From CAZTZL01 sp964537715 (GTDB lineage: Bacteria > Zhuqueibacterota > QNDG01 > DSAB01): a DNA stretch of 64,000 nt. Each line of letters opens with the position of its first letter. Within the stretch, counting starts at the first letter, position 1. Where the stretch lies: assembly GCA_964537715.1 (NCBI GenBank), contig CAZIAH010000001.1:77165-141164 (forward strand). Direction: 5' to 3'. Below are positions 45,346 through 52,776 of this stretch, piece after piece. Both the position numbers and the translations under genes were made by a program. The notes under the pieces were generated by a model. It saw only the letters and a list, made by a program, of their open reading frames with translations. It made no database searches and was not told the origin of the DNA.

Positions 45346-46146
45346 CTATCGAAACAGAAAAACAGGAACGCCAATCAAAATCATGCAAAAGAATGCAACA
45401 AGATCGTTTCGCTGAAACCGCAAAATATAGTAACTGGTTCTCCCTTCGCTGCCCCGGTAACATCTGGATTCCATGGCAAACGCCAGATCGTTGGCGCGCC
45501 GGAATGTGGAAACAAAGAGAGGGATGATCAACGAAGAAATATTCTTTATTTTTCGCATAAAATTCCCCTCAAATCGAGCACCTCTCGAAATCTGGGCGTT
45601 TTTGATTCGATCCGCCTCATCTATGAATATCGGAATAAAGCGAAGCGCAATGGAGATCATCATTCCGATTTCGTGAGCCGGCACACCCAACTTTCTGAAC
45701 GGCTTCAGAAAACAGGTGAATGCGTCTGTAAGCGACATCGGAGAGGTGGTCAATGTCAGCAGATTGGCCAGAACAATTAGGACACAGATCCGAAAGGTAT
45801 AAAAAAAGCCTCTCGTCATGCCTTCATAGGTAAACACCGCCCCGAGATAGGGAATGCGAAACAATATTCTGCCGCTCGTCAGAAATCCGTGCAATAAAAA
45901 CGTGAGAATGAACAGAACAAGAAAAGCCCTGAGATTTCCAAAAGCATTGCTGATCGAAATTTGGGACACGCGATACAGGACGATGACCGCAATAAAGAAC
46001 CAGAAGAGAACCTCGATCCGGCTGGTGAACAATAATAGAACCATGAAAAAGAGGCTCGATAGAATTTTTAAACGCGGATCGAGCCCATGGATAACAGATT
46101 CTCTATGTGCAAATTGCCCGAAAGTAATGTCTTTGATTGTAATCAA
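45346..46146 (-). CDS. ecfT: Energy-coupling factor transporter transmembrane protein EcfT
   Basis: 266 residues, 5-6 membrane helices. The start is TTG, with FGQFAHRESVIHGLDPRLKI, the family N-terminus. The two coupling-helix Ala-Arg-Gly-type motifs are represented by AQISRGARFEG and AMESRCYRG. EcfT joins substrate-binding S components to the EcfA ATPases. No ecfA is adjacent in this window. truA directly downstream reflects a common ecfA-ecfT-truA order. Confidence 0.88.
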   Translation of the reverse strand: MITIKDITFGQFAHRESVIHGLDPRLKILSSLFFMVLLLFTSRIEVLFWFFIAVIVLYRVSQISISNAFGNLRAFLVLFILTFLLHGFLTSGRILFRIPYLGAVFTYEGMTRGFFYTFRICVLIVLANLLTLTTSPMSLTDAFTCFLKPFRKLGVPAHEIGMMISIALRFIPIFIDEADRIKNAQISRGARFEGNFMRKIKNISSLIIPLFVSTFRRANDLAFAMESRCYRGSEGRTSYYILRFQRNDLVAFFCMILIGVPVFLFR

Positions 46147-46220
46147 ATCTCAATTGCGATTGATTTTAATAAAATCGAATTTATTTCAAAATAATCAGTT
46201 GTAACCGGTTCCAAATATTA

Positions 46221-46248
46221 AATATACACTATTTTGAGAAAAAGTCAA
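46221..46248 (-). promoter_or_regulatory. Sigma70-like promoter for ecfT-truA
   Basis: On the minus strand TTGACT (46243-46248), a 16-base spacer and TATATT (46221-46226), about 75 bases before the TTG start of ecfT. Both hexamers are near consensus. Confidence 0.45.
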
Positions 46249-46261
46249 ATAGTAAGTCCAT

Positions 46262-46744
46262 TTAAAATTCCGTTTTCACTTTCTGGATCACGGAGTAAAA
46301 CCGTTTGATCCATTTGAGCCGCATGCTATCTTCTGCTAAGGAAGGACTTTCCAAGGCCATCCATTTTTTCGTCTGATCTCTAAGATCATCTGCCCAGTCT
46401 TTTGCCTGTGTTTTGGCTTTTGCAGACAATTCGGTATCTTCTTCATTTTGATACCTTTCGACCTCGACCAAGCGGGTCAACAAAACCGTATAAATTTCCA
46501 GGGAATGAAAGGTATTCCAAAAGAAACCATCACTGGGCAGCGGCATATGAACCAACAGGATCTTCTTTGCCGAATCGAAATCATCCAGAGCAGCGGCATA
46601 GTTGTGGGCCAGCCAGTTTCTAGCGGCATCGTTCATGGCAGCTTCATAAAGCACGATAACCTGATAATTATCCTGCTGGGATTGCACCCATCCGGCAAAT
46701 AACAAAATCAGTACAGTGACCAAACGGATTTGGCATCTTGACAT
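46262..46744 (-). CDS. Secreted helical protein of unknown function
   Basis: About 160 residues. The ATG at 46744 starts a signal peptide (MSRCQIRLVTVLILLFAGWV, then QSQ). An in-frame GTG at 46816 would overlap the upstream gene and hide it. The mature part is helical. It resembles the C-terminal half of the neighbouring 46779-47645 protein in the segment HMPLPSDGFFWNTFHSLEIY against HQPLQDGFWAAVYRCETMRM. No domain was recognised. Confidence 0.6.
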   Translation of the reverse strand: MSRCQIRLVTVLILLFAGWVQSQQDNYQVIVLYEAAMNDAARNWLAHNYAAALDDFDSAKKILLVHMPLPSDGFFWNTFHSLEIYTVLLTRLVEVERYQNEEDTELSAKAKTQAKDWADDLRDQTKKWMALESPSLAEDSMRLKWIKRFYSVIQKVKTEF

Positions 46745-46778
46745 ACGTTTATTTGTCTGACTTATTGTATCGTTTATA

Positions 46779-47645
46779 CTACCGTCTCCTAATTCCCGTA
46801 CTTGTACTTTTGACACGATCCATGATCCGGTTGCATCGGGTAATTGTTGCGTTGCGTACGGATTTCTGCTTTTCGGTTAATTGTGAAACTGATTTTAATT
46901 TATTCACACCGATTTTCAATGCAATGGCCTTCTTGCGTGCCTCTGCCATGTTCTTTTTCGCGAGATTCTTTCTGCCCTGTTTCTCAAAATGATCCGCATG
47001 CAACAAATCGAGGATGATGTTCATTCGCATGGTTTCACATCGATATACTGCGGCCCAGAATCCATCTTGAAGAGGTTGATGGGCTTCGAGATAGCTTTGC
47101 GCCTTCTGCACAGAGGCCGCGATCTGTTCCCGATTGCTACTCTCCCAAGCGCTATCCACAGATTCCAGTTGATTCTGGTAACGGATCAATGCCTCTGCAA
47201 AAGGATAATTCTCCGACGTCATTTGCACATCTTGCGTCACCGACACAGTATCGGATGTTTCATTTTGGGATTTATCTCGATTGGCAAGTTCTTGTACAAG
47301 ACGTTCCACCTCATCCGGCATCACCGTGGCTTCCACCACCATGGTAATGGTACGTCCCTCTTCCTTCTGTTCCACAATATTCAAATCTTTCAAATATCCC
47401 GCAGCAATGGATTGAATGATATCTTCTTTGGTCTGAAAATTTTCCACACCGGTTGAAGACTGGATAAAAACGTAGTAGGATTCGATGGCATCCCGGACAG
47501 CCAAATCTTTGCAGGTTTGCCTGGCTTCGACAAGACTCTCTTTATCTCCATATGTGTAGGTATACGATCCTTGAATTTTGTCCTGTGCAAAAATAAAAGA
47601 AATCCAAATTAGCAATAAAACAATCGCACTTTTAAGATTTTTCAT
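46779..47645 (-). CDS. LPP20-like exported protein with helical C-terminal domain
   Basis: 288 residues from the ATG at 47645 (AGGAGGG upstream). A signal peptide (about 1-20) precedes an LPP20-like domain (about 25-125: ARQTCKDLAVRDAIESYYVF, then DEVERLVQEL), seen in FlgT-like and LPP20 lipoproteins. A helical domain (about 150-285) is shared with the next gene. It lies at the end of the nqr transcript, overlapping the 163-residue gene by 14 bases. The role is unknown. Confidence 0.6.
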   Translation of the reverse strand: MKNLKSAIVLLLIWISFIFAQDKIQGSYTYTYGDKESLVEARQTCKDLAVRDAIESYYVFIQSSTGVENFQTKEDIIQSIAAGYLKDLNIVEQKEEGRTITMVVEATVMPDEVERLVQELANRDKSQNETSDTVSVTQDVQMTSENYPFAEALIRYQNQLESVDSAWESSNREQIAASVQKAQSYLEAHQPLQDGFWAAVYRCETMRMNIILDLLHADHFEKQGRKNLAKKNMAEARKKAIALKIGVNKLKSVSQLTEKQKSVRNATITRCNRIMDRVKSTSTGIRRR

Positions 47646-48123
47646 TCTTCCCTCCTGTAGATTGATCTGGTTGAACATCCAAAATGCGGACAATTTCTTC
47701 AGGTTCGATTCGAAAGAGACTCCCCTTGCCTCCGAAAAAACCGTGTGTTCGAATCATATGCACGCTCAATTGAGAAAAGCGTATCGATTGATCCAACCTC
47801 TTATTGACTATATTGACAACGAGTTTATGATGCAATCCCCTTTCCCCAAAAGGGCACGGCAGCATTCCCCTTCCCCATTGTACCTGTATGAGATACGCCT
47901 CCGACTGAACAGGAGATTCGAGTCCTTCCTTTCCTATTTCGATCATAGCTTGCATGCGATCTGCGATTTGATCGATATCTATTCCCAATCGAGCAAGCGT
48001 CATTTCATCGGCTCGAATGATGTCGTGTATGTGTCGCTCATCTGTGCCCAGAAACCCATCCTTTGTAATGTGACCGGATTCAAAATTGATCCGTTTTGTT
48101 TTTTCTTGGAAAGTCTGTTTCAT
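47632..48123 (-). CDS. Conserved soluble protein of unknown function, 163 residues
   Basis: No signal or membrane segment. It has the pattern HITKDGFLGTDERHIHDII near the start, IADRMQAMIEIGKEGL in the middle and HMIRTHGFFGGKGSLFRIEP near the end. I believe these are conserved in an uncharacterised family in Clostridia and spirochaetes, though I cannot name it. Its place 20 bases after nqrF suggests co-transcription. Confidence 0.55.
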   Translation of the reverse strand: MKQTFQEKTKRINFESGHITKDGFLGTDERHIHDIIRADEMTLARLGIDIDQIADRMQAMIEIGKEGLESPVQSEAYLIQVQWGRGMLPCPFGERGLHHKLVVNIVNKRLDQSIRFSQLSVHMIRTHGFFGGKGSLFRIEPEEIVRILDVQPDQSTGGKNEKS

Positions 48124-48143
48124 TGCCTCAATCCATCTTTCAA

Positions 48144-49253
48144 TTATGCGAATGGATCATAATAAATTCGATCTTGACTGATCCCATAGGATTTGAAAAT
48201 TTTAATACAGGCTTGAATCATTCCAGGACTGCCACAAAGATAGACCTGTGCATCCTTGGTATCGATGGTCTTTAAATAGTTTTCCAGCGGAACGGTGATC
48301 AGACCCGTCTCCCCCTGCCATTGGTCCTGCGGTCCGGGATTAGACAATGCCGGTACAAATTTAAATTGAGGGATTTTTTTCTGAAACTGTTCCATCTCAT
48401 CTATATAAAAAAGATCTTTTCGCGTTACAGCACCAAAAAAATAGTGAATCTTTCTCTGAATGTTTTCATGATCGATGTAATGAAGCAGCGACACCATCGG
48501 GGCCATGCCCGATCCGCCTGCAACCATAATAATTTCACTCTTTCCCTCGTGCAGACAAAAATCTCCCATCGGGCCCGTAAATCTGACCCGATCTCCTTCT
48601 TTCAAATACTGATGTACCCACGTGGTACAGATTCCTTCGGGAACCAATCGAACAATCAAATCGATGCTGTCCGTTTGTGTGGATGCCGAAGCAATCGAAT
48701 AAGCCCTCGAAACGCTTTCCCGAACTCCCGGATAAGGTTCGGATTGAAGCTGAACATATTGACCCGGTTTAAAACGAATCTCACCTGGTTGAACGAGTTT
48801 TAAACGCATCAGCTTGGTATCATAGGTTAATGATTCAAGCAATACAATTTCGGCTTCATACTCCTTGATGTTAAACAGAGCTTCGGGAATTTCAATCTTG
48901 AGATCATGCTTGACCTTCAACTGGCAGGAGAGACGGATTTGTTCCTTAATTTCAGACTCATTTAACAACGGCAGTTCCGTAGGCAGAATCGGGCCGCCAC
49001 CCTCCGTCACCTTACATTTGCAGTAAGCGCAGGTTCCTCTGCCACCACAGGCAGATGGAAGAAAAATCTTTTGACTGTTTAGTGCCGAAAGCAGTGTAGC
49101 GCCGCCAGGCACTTCAAGTGTTTTTTCATCGTTAATGACTATCTGACAGATTCCATAGGAAGCAAGCAGCCGTTCTGCTATTACCAGGATGAATGCAAGA
49201 AAACCGCTAATTCCGGCTACAATCAATACAGTAATAACTATTTTTGTCACCAT
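48144..49253 (-). CDS. nqrF: Na+-NQR-type NADH dehydrogenase subunit F
   Basis: 369 residues. An N-terminal membrane helix (4-26) leads to a 2Fe-2S ferredoxin domain (about 38-125, CGGRGTCAYCKC and the later Cys of LSCQLKV). A ferredoxin-NADP reductase-like FAD/NADH module follows (about 135-369; RAYSIAS, MVAGGSGMAPM, YLCGSPGMIQA). It takes electrons from NADH in the Na+-NQR complex. It is shorter than the about 407-residue standard, with reduced loops. It is the last nqr subunit here. Confidence 0.92.
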   Translation of the reverse strand: MVTKIVITVLIVAGISGFLAFILVIAERLLASYGICQIVINDEKTLEVPGGATLLSALNSQKIFLPSACGGRGTCAYCKCKVTEGGGPILPTELPLLNESEIKEQIRLSCQLKVKHDLKIEIPEALFNIKEYEAEIVLLESLTYDTKLMRLKLVQPGEIRFKPGQYVQLQSEPYPGVRESVSRAYSIASASTQTDSIDLIVRLVPEGICTTWVHQYLKEGDRVRFTGPMGDFCLHEGKSEIIMVAGGSGMAPMVSLLHYIDHENIQRKIHYFFGAVTRKDLFYIDEMEQFQKKIPQFKFVPALSNPGPQDQWQGETGLITVPLENYLKTIDTKDAQVYLCGSPGMIQACIKIFKSYGISQDRIYYDPFA

Positions 49254-49268
49254 AGACAGAAATCAAAC

Positions 49269-49859
49269 CTATTGTATCTGAACCATTCCCGAGAATCCGA
49301 TAAACGCCATCGCCATAATTCCCGTGATGATGAGTGCGATTCCGGGTCCGTGCAATGCCGGAGGAATTTTCTTTTCGTTCAATCGTTCGCGAATGCCTGC
49401 CATCGCAAGAATCGCCAGCAGCCATCCCAATCCGCTGCCCGCGGAGAAAAAGACGCTCTGCACAAACGTATATCTTCGAATCACCATAAACAGGGACACA
49501 CCAAGGATGGCGCAGTTGACCGTAATCAGAGGAAGAAAAATCCCCAGATTCAGATAGAGCGTTTCGGAGTATCGTTCGATAAACATTTCAAGAAACTGCA
49601 CGGTCGCGGCAATGGTAATAATGAAAACAATATACCGAAGATACTCGATCCCCAAAGGTTCGAGAATACGAAAATAGATCACATGATTGATTGCCGCCGT
49701 AATCGTCAGCACAAATGTGACTGCCAATCCAAGTCCCAGAGCCGTCTTGATCTGTCTGGAAACGGAAAGAAACGAACACATCCCTAAAAAATAGGTCAGC
49801 AGAATATTGCCTGTAAATATTGATGCAAAAAACAAAACCCACGGCGATAATGACTGCAT
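49269..49859 (-). CDS. nqrE: NqrE-like membrane subunit
   Basis: 196 residues, six helices. The typical NqrE segment YFLGMCSFLSVSRQ and the second Cys in ITVNCAILGVSLF bind the intramembrane 2Fe-2S cluster with NqrD. It is more like NqrE than RnfA in the GMCSFL motif, which the Rnf cluster lacks. It is 15 bases before nqrF. Confidence 0.92.
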   Translation of the reverse strand: MQSLSPWVLFFASIFTGNILLTYFLGMCSFLSVSRQIKTALGLGLAVTFVLTITAAINHVIYFRILEPLGIEYLRYIVFIITIAATVQFLEMFIERYSETLYLNLGIFLPLITVNCAILGVSLFMVIRRYTFVQSVFFSAGSGLGWLLAILAMAGIRERLNEKKIPPALHGPGIALIITGIMAMAFIGFSGMVQIQ

Positions 49860-49924
49860 ATTACAACCTTTTTAAATATATAACCAAGACATTGACAAAA
49901 TTGAGACAAACAATACTTTTTAAA

Positions 49925-50080
49925 AATTCCAAAGGACAAAACCCAAAATTCTCCGCCATAGGTGGATCCGCCTTTGGCGGAAAATAATGTATAAATGCCA
50001 AATATCAAAACTATTCATTTGAATTTTGTGATTTGATATTTTTTTGTCATTTGGATTTTGATATTTGGTATTTAAAATAC
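49925..50080. repeat. Dispersed repeat element, copy A (between nqrE and nqrD)
   Basis: About 155 bases in the same orientation as copy B at 50800. The layout is AAATTCCAAA, ACAAAACCCAAAAT, then the GC core CTCCGCCATAGGTGGATC, CGCCTTTGGCGGA, an AT-rich arm with CATTTGAATTTTGTGATTTG, and a final ATTTGGATTTTGATATTTGG. The core is a dyad (TCCGCC ... GGCGGA around GGTGGATCCGCC). It is transcribed in the nqr operon. Confidence 0.75.
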
Positions 50081-50123
50081 TTTTCATACAAAATTGATCA
50101 TTCTTATCAATACAAAAAAATTT

Positions 50124-50756
50124 TCATTTAACCCGATTGGCCGTTATCGTATTCGAGACCCAGATAAACAACGCCAGCATGAAAAATCCGCCCGGGGCCA
50201 TAATCATGAACGACCACTGAATCCAGCCTTCGGTCACGCCCAGACCATGCATCACAGGATCGAGAACAGGAATGCCCAGGATGGTACCGAATCCGAGCAG
50301 TTCTCTGAAAAACGCGATGACCAGAATCACCCAGCTGTATCCCAGACCGGACATCAACCCATCGAAAAATGCAATCCCCGGCCGGTTCGAAGACGCAAAC
50401 GCTTCCATGCGCCCCATGATGATGCAGTTTGTGATGATTAAACCGACATAGGGACCGAGTGCCTTGCTGATATTCGGGACATAGGCTTTCAGAGCAATAT
50501 CCACAATAACCACATAACTGGAAATCACGAGCGTCTGAACCATCATACGGACACGCTGGGGAATGAGATTGCGGATCATTGAAATCGTCAACGCAGAAAA
50601 AGCCGTAACAAATGTAAGCCCGAGACCCATGATCAGTGTATTGAGAAAAATATTGGTCACCGCCAGCGTGGAACAAATCCCCAAAACCTGTATGGTTACT
50701 GGATTATTCTTCCAGAGATCATCTTTGATGACATCGATCATTTTTGACTTGGTCAT
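50124..50756 (-). CDS. nqrD: NqrD-like membrane subunit
   Basis: 210 residues, six helices; Cys motifs VLGICSTLAVTN and IITNCIIMGRMEAFA as in NqrD. LIPQRVRMMVQTLVI is a family pattern. It is the partner of NqrE. Unusually, copies A and B of a dispersed repeat lie on each side of the gene, outside the other close spacings of the operon. Confidence 0.92.
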   Translation of the reverse strand: MTKSKMIDVIKDDLWKNNPVTIQVLGICSTLAVTNIFLNTLIMGLGLTFVTAFSALTISMIRNLIPQRVRMMVQTLVISSYVVIVDIALKAYVPNISKALGPYVGLIITNCIIMGRMEAFASSNRPGIAFFDGLMSGLGYSWVILVIAFFRELLGFGTILGIPVLDPVMHGLGVTEGWIQWSFMIMAPGGFFMLALFIWVSNTITANRVK

Positions 50757-50799
50757 ACCGGAAATGCTCTACGATTTAAGTTACAGTTCCATGATTTTT

Positions 50800-50950
50800 A
50801 AATTCCAAATGACAAAACCCAAAATCCTCCGCCATAGGTGGATCCGCCTTTGGTGGAAAATAAAGTTCAAATGCCAAATATTAAGAATATTCATTTGAAT
50901 TTTGTGATTTGGTACTTATTTGGCATTTGGATTTTAAAATTTGGTTTTTC
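50800..50950. repeat. Dispersed repeat element, copy B (between nqrD and nqrC)
   Basis: About 150 bases, near-identical to copy A in the first half (AAATTCCAAATGACAAAACC and the GC core TCCGCCATAGGTGGATCCGC). A 13-bp inverted pair is perfect: CAAATGCCAAATA at 50868-50880 and TATTTGGCATTTG at 50917-50929. It probably folds into a cruciform or an RNA stem in the nqr transcript. Confidence 0.75.
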
Positions 50951-50975
50951 ATCATATAAAAAAATCCAACGCTAA

Positions 50976-51719
50976 TTATAAATCTAACTTCTTTAATAAA
51001 GCGATATAAAATCTCAAATCCGTATTGACCATGTTCAACACACCATTGCAGGTCAGTGTGGCTCCTGTAATCGCTTCTACACTGTTTGTGGATTTTTCCA
51101 TATTGGTCAGATCCTTTTTAGCAACCATGACAATTGGAGCCGATTTGGACTCCTGGGAAAATCCATCGAGATTCAAATTTCTGAAATAGATCTTAAAACC
51201 CTGTTCCGTAATTCTTGCTCCCAATCCGGGCGTTTCCGTCTGTTGAGTAAAATCGATGCCGATCATCCGGGTCAAGTCCGAAGAGACCGCACTAAACGCC
51301 GAAATCGTGCCCCAGAGTCCTTTTCCACGCATCGGAAAACCATACGCAAGGATTTTATGATCCGCACTGGTTCGAACATAAATTTCGGCAGAATCTCCAA
51401 CTGTCAAAAAACTGCCTTTCAGCAATTGTTTGTCCCGGGCAGAAACAGGCAGTCGGATCGTATGAATTTCATTTTTCATCCGTTTTGAAATTTCCGCCTC
51501 GTTCCACGGAATATTCGTTGTCGTCAGACTGGATGGCAATCGATCTTCATTCACTCCTTCCGGCAGGATATCAAAGGCATAGAGAATGAACTGATTTTTC
51601 TGCATTGCCAGATCTCTTTGAATACGATCCAGAGAAACTTCATTCACGATGGCCAAGGCCGAAACAAATAAAATCGTAATAGCCATCATAAACAGAATGG
51701 TAAACAACGGCCGTTTCAT
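50976..51719 (-). CDS. nqrC: NqrC-like flavin subunit
   Basis: 247 residues: one N-terminal helix (10-30), then a periplasmic FMN-binding domain. The flavinylation motif is VEAITGATLTCNG (S/T-G-A-T-x-T/S), with ETPGLGARI upstream. The length is close to NqrC (about 257) and above RnfG of the other cluster. Its start overlaps nqrB by 4 bases. Confidence 0.92.
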   Translation of the reverse strand: MKRPLFTILFMMAITILFVSALAIVNEVSLDRIQRDLAMQKNQFILYAFDILPEGVNEDRLPSSLTTTNIPWNEAEISKRMKNEIHTIRLPVSARDKQLLKGSFLTVGDSAEIYVRTSADHKILAYGFPMRGKGLWGTISAFSAVSSDLTRMIGIDFTQQTETPGLGARITEQGFKIYFRNLNLDGFSQESKSAPIVMVAKKDLTNMEKSTNSVEAITGATLTCNGVLNMVNTDLRFYIALLKKLDL

Positions 51720-52717
51720 GCAGATTTGCCTTTCGGTTTAACGGATCTGACTCCGTAATCGATCAGTGAGGCAAACATGTTGCCCAGCAGAATGGCAAAC
51801 ATCAAACCGCCGGCAAACAGGGAAAACGTACGAATCAGTACGGTGAATACGGCGATCAATCCGCCGTAGATCCATTGGGCCGGATGTGTTTTCGGGGCCG
51901 ACACCGGATCGGTTACCATGAAAAATCCTCCGAGAACAGCACCGCCCGTGAGCAGTGCATAGAGCGGATTTGGTGCTGTTGCAGGAATGACCTGCTGAAG
52001 TATCGTTTGAAAAACAAAATAGATTCCAAAAAAGCTGAGTACCAGCCTCCAGTTGGCCGTCTTCTTGAGGAGAAGATACAAACCGCCGATAATCAATAAT
52101 AGAGCCGACGTCTCTCCGATACAACCACCACCGATAAAGATCAATTCTCCCATTTTCTCAAACTGTCCATTGATATTGCCTAAAAAAAGCTGCCAGTAAC
52201 TTGGCAATGTACTGTCCCCAGAAAGAAAAGCATGCGAAGGGGTAGCAGAGGTAATGACTGACATGCCCTCCTGAATCGAAATATATTTCCATACAGCAAA
52301 CCCGCCCGGGAAATCGGAAAAGTTCGCGGCAGGAACCCAGCGGTTGGTCATCTGGATAGGAAAAGTAATATAAACAAAAGCCCGACCGACCATAGCCGGA
52401 TTAAAAACATTGGCACCGAATCCCCCGAATGCCATCTTCCCGAAAACAATCGCAAAAACAGCGCCCAGAACCACCATATAAAGGGGAAGCGTGGGCGGAA
52501 GTATCAACCCGAACAGAATACCGGTCACGAAAACCGCTTCCGAAACCTTGCCCCCACTTTTACGAACAAACAACCATTCCGTGAAAACACATGTGATAAC
52601 GGACAGTGCGACAACAGCAAGACTCACCCACCCGAAAAAATATATCGCCCCGACCAAAGCCGGCATCAACGCCAGAACCACCTGACGCATGATTTTCTGT
52701 TTTTGGAACCCAATCAT
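51716..52717 (-). CDS. nqrB: NqrB/RnfD-like flavin membrane subunit, short form
   Basis: 333 residues, polytopic; NVFNPAMVGRAFVYITFP and the flavinylation motif ITSATPSHAF (Thr) place it in NqrB/RnfD. It lacks about 80 N-terminal residues of classical NqrB (about 415), the part that carries the riboflavin/quinone-facing region. It is thus RnfD-sized, although its partners are NqrC/D/E/F-like. It is the first gene of the cluster here. The region upstream is the NACHT gene, not nqrA. Confidence 0.88.
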   Translation of the reverse strand: MIGFQKQKIMRQVVLALMPALVGAIYFFGWVSLAVVALSVITCVFTEWLFVRKSGGKVSEAVFVTGILFGLILPPTLPLYMVVLGAVFAIVFGKMAFGGFGANVFNPAMVGRAFVYITFPIQMTNRWVPAANFSDFPGGFAVWKYISIQEGMSVITSATPSHAFLSGDSTLPSYWQLFLGNINGQFEKMGELIFIGGGCIGETSALLLIIGGLYLLLKKTANWRLVLSFFGIYFVFQTILQQVIPATAPNPLYALLTGGAVLGGFFMVTDPVSAPKTHPAQWIYGGLIAVFTVLIRTFSLFAGGLMFAILLGNMFASLIDYGVRSVKPKGKSA

Positions 52718-52776
52718 TTGTCTGCTATTTTAAAACCTTGATAAAAATATAAATTCACTTTCTATTTTCAAACAAA

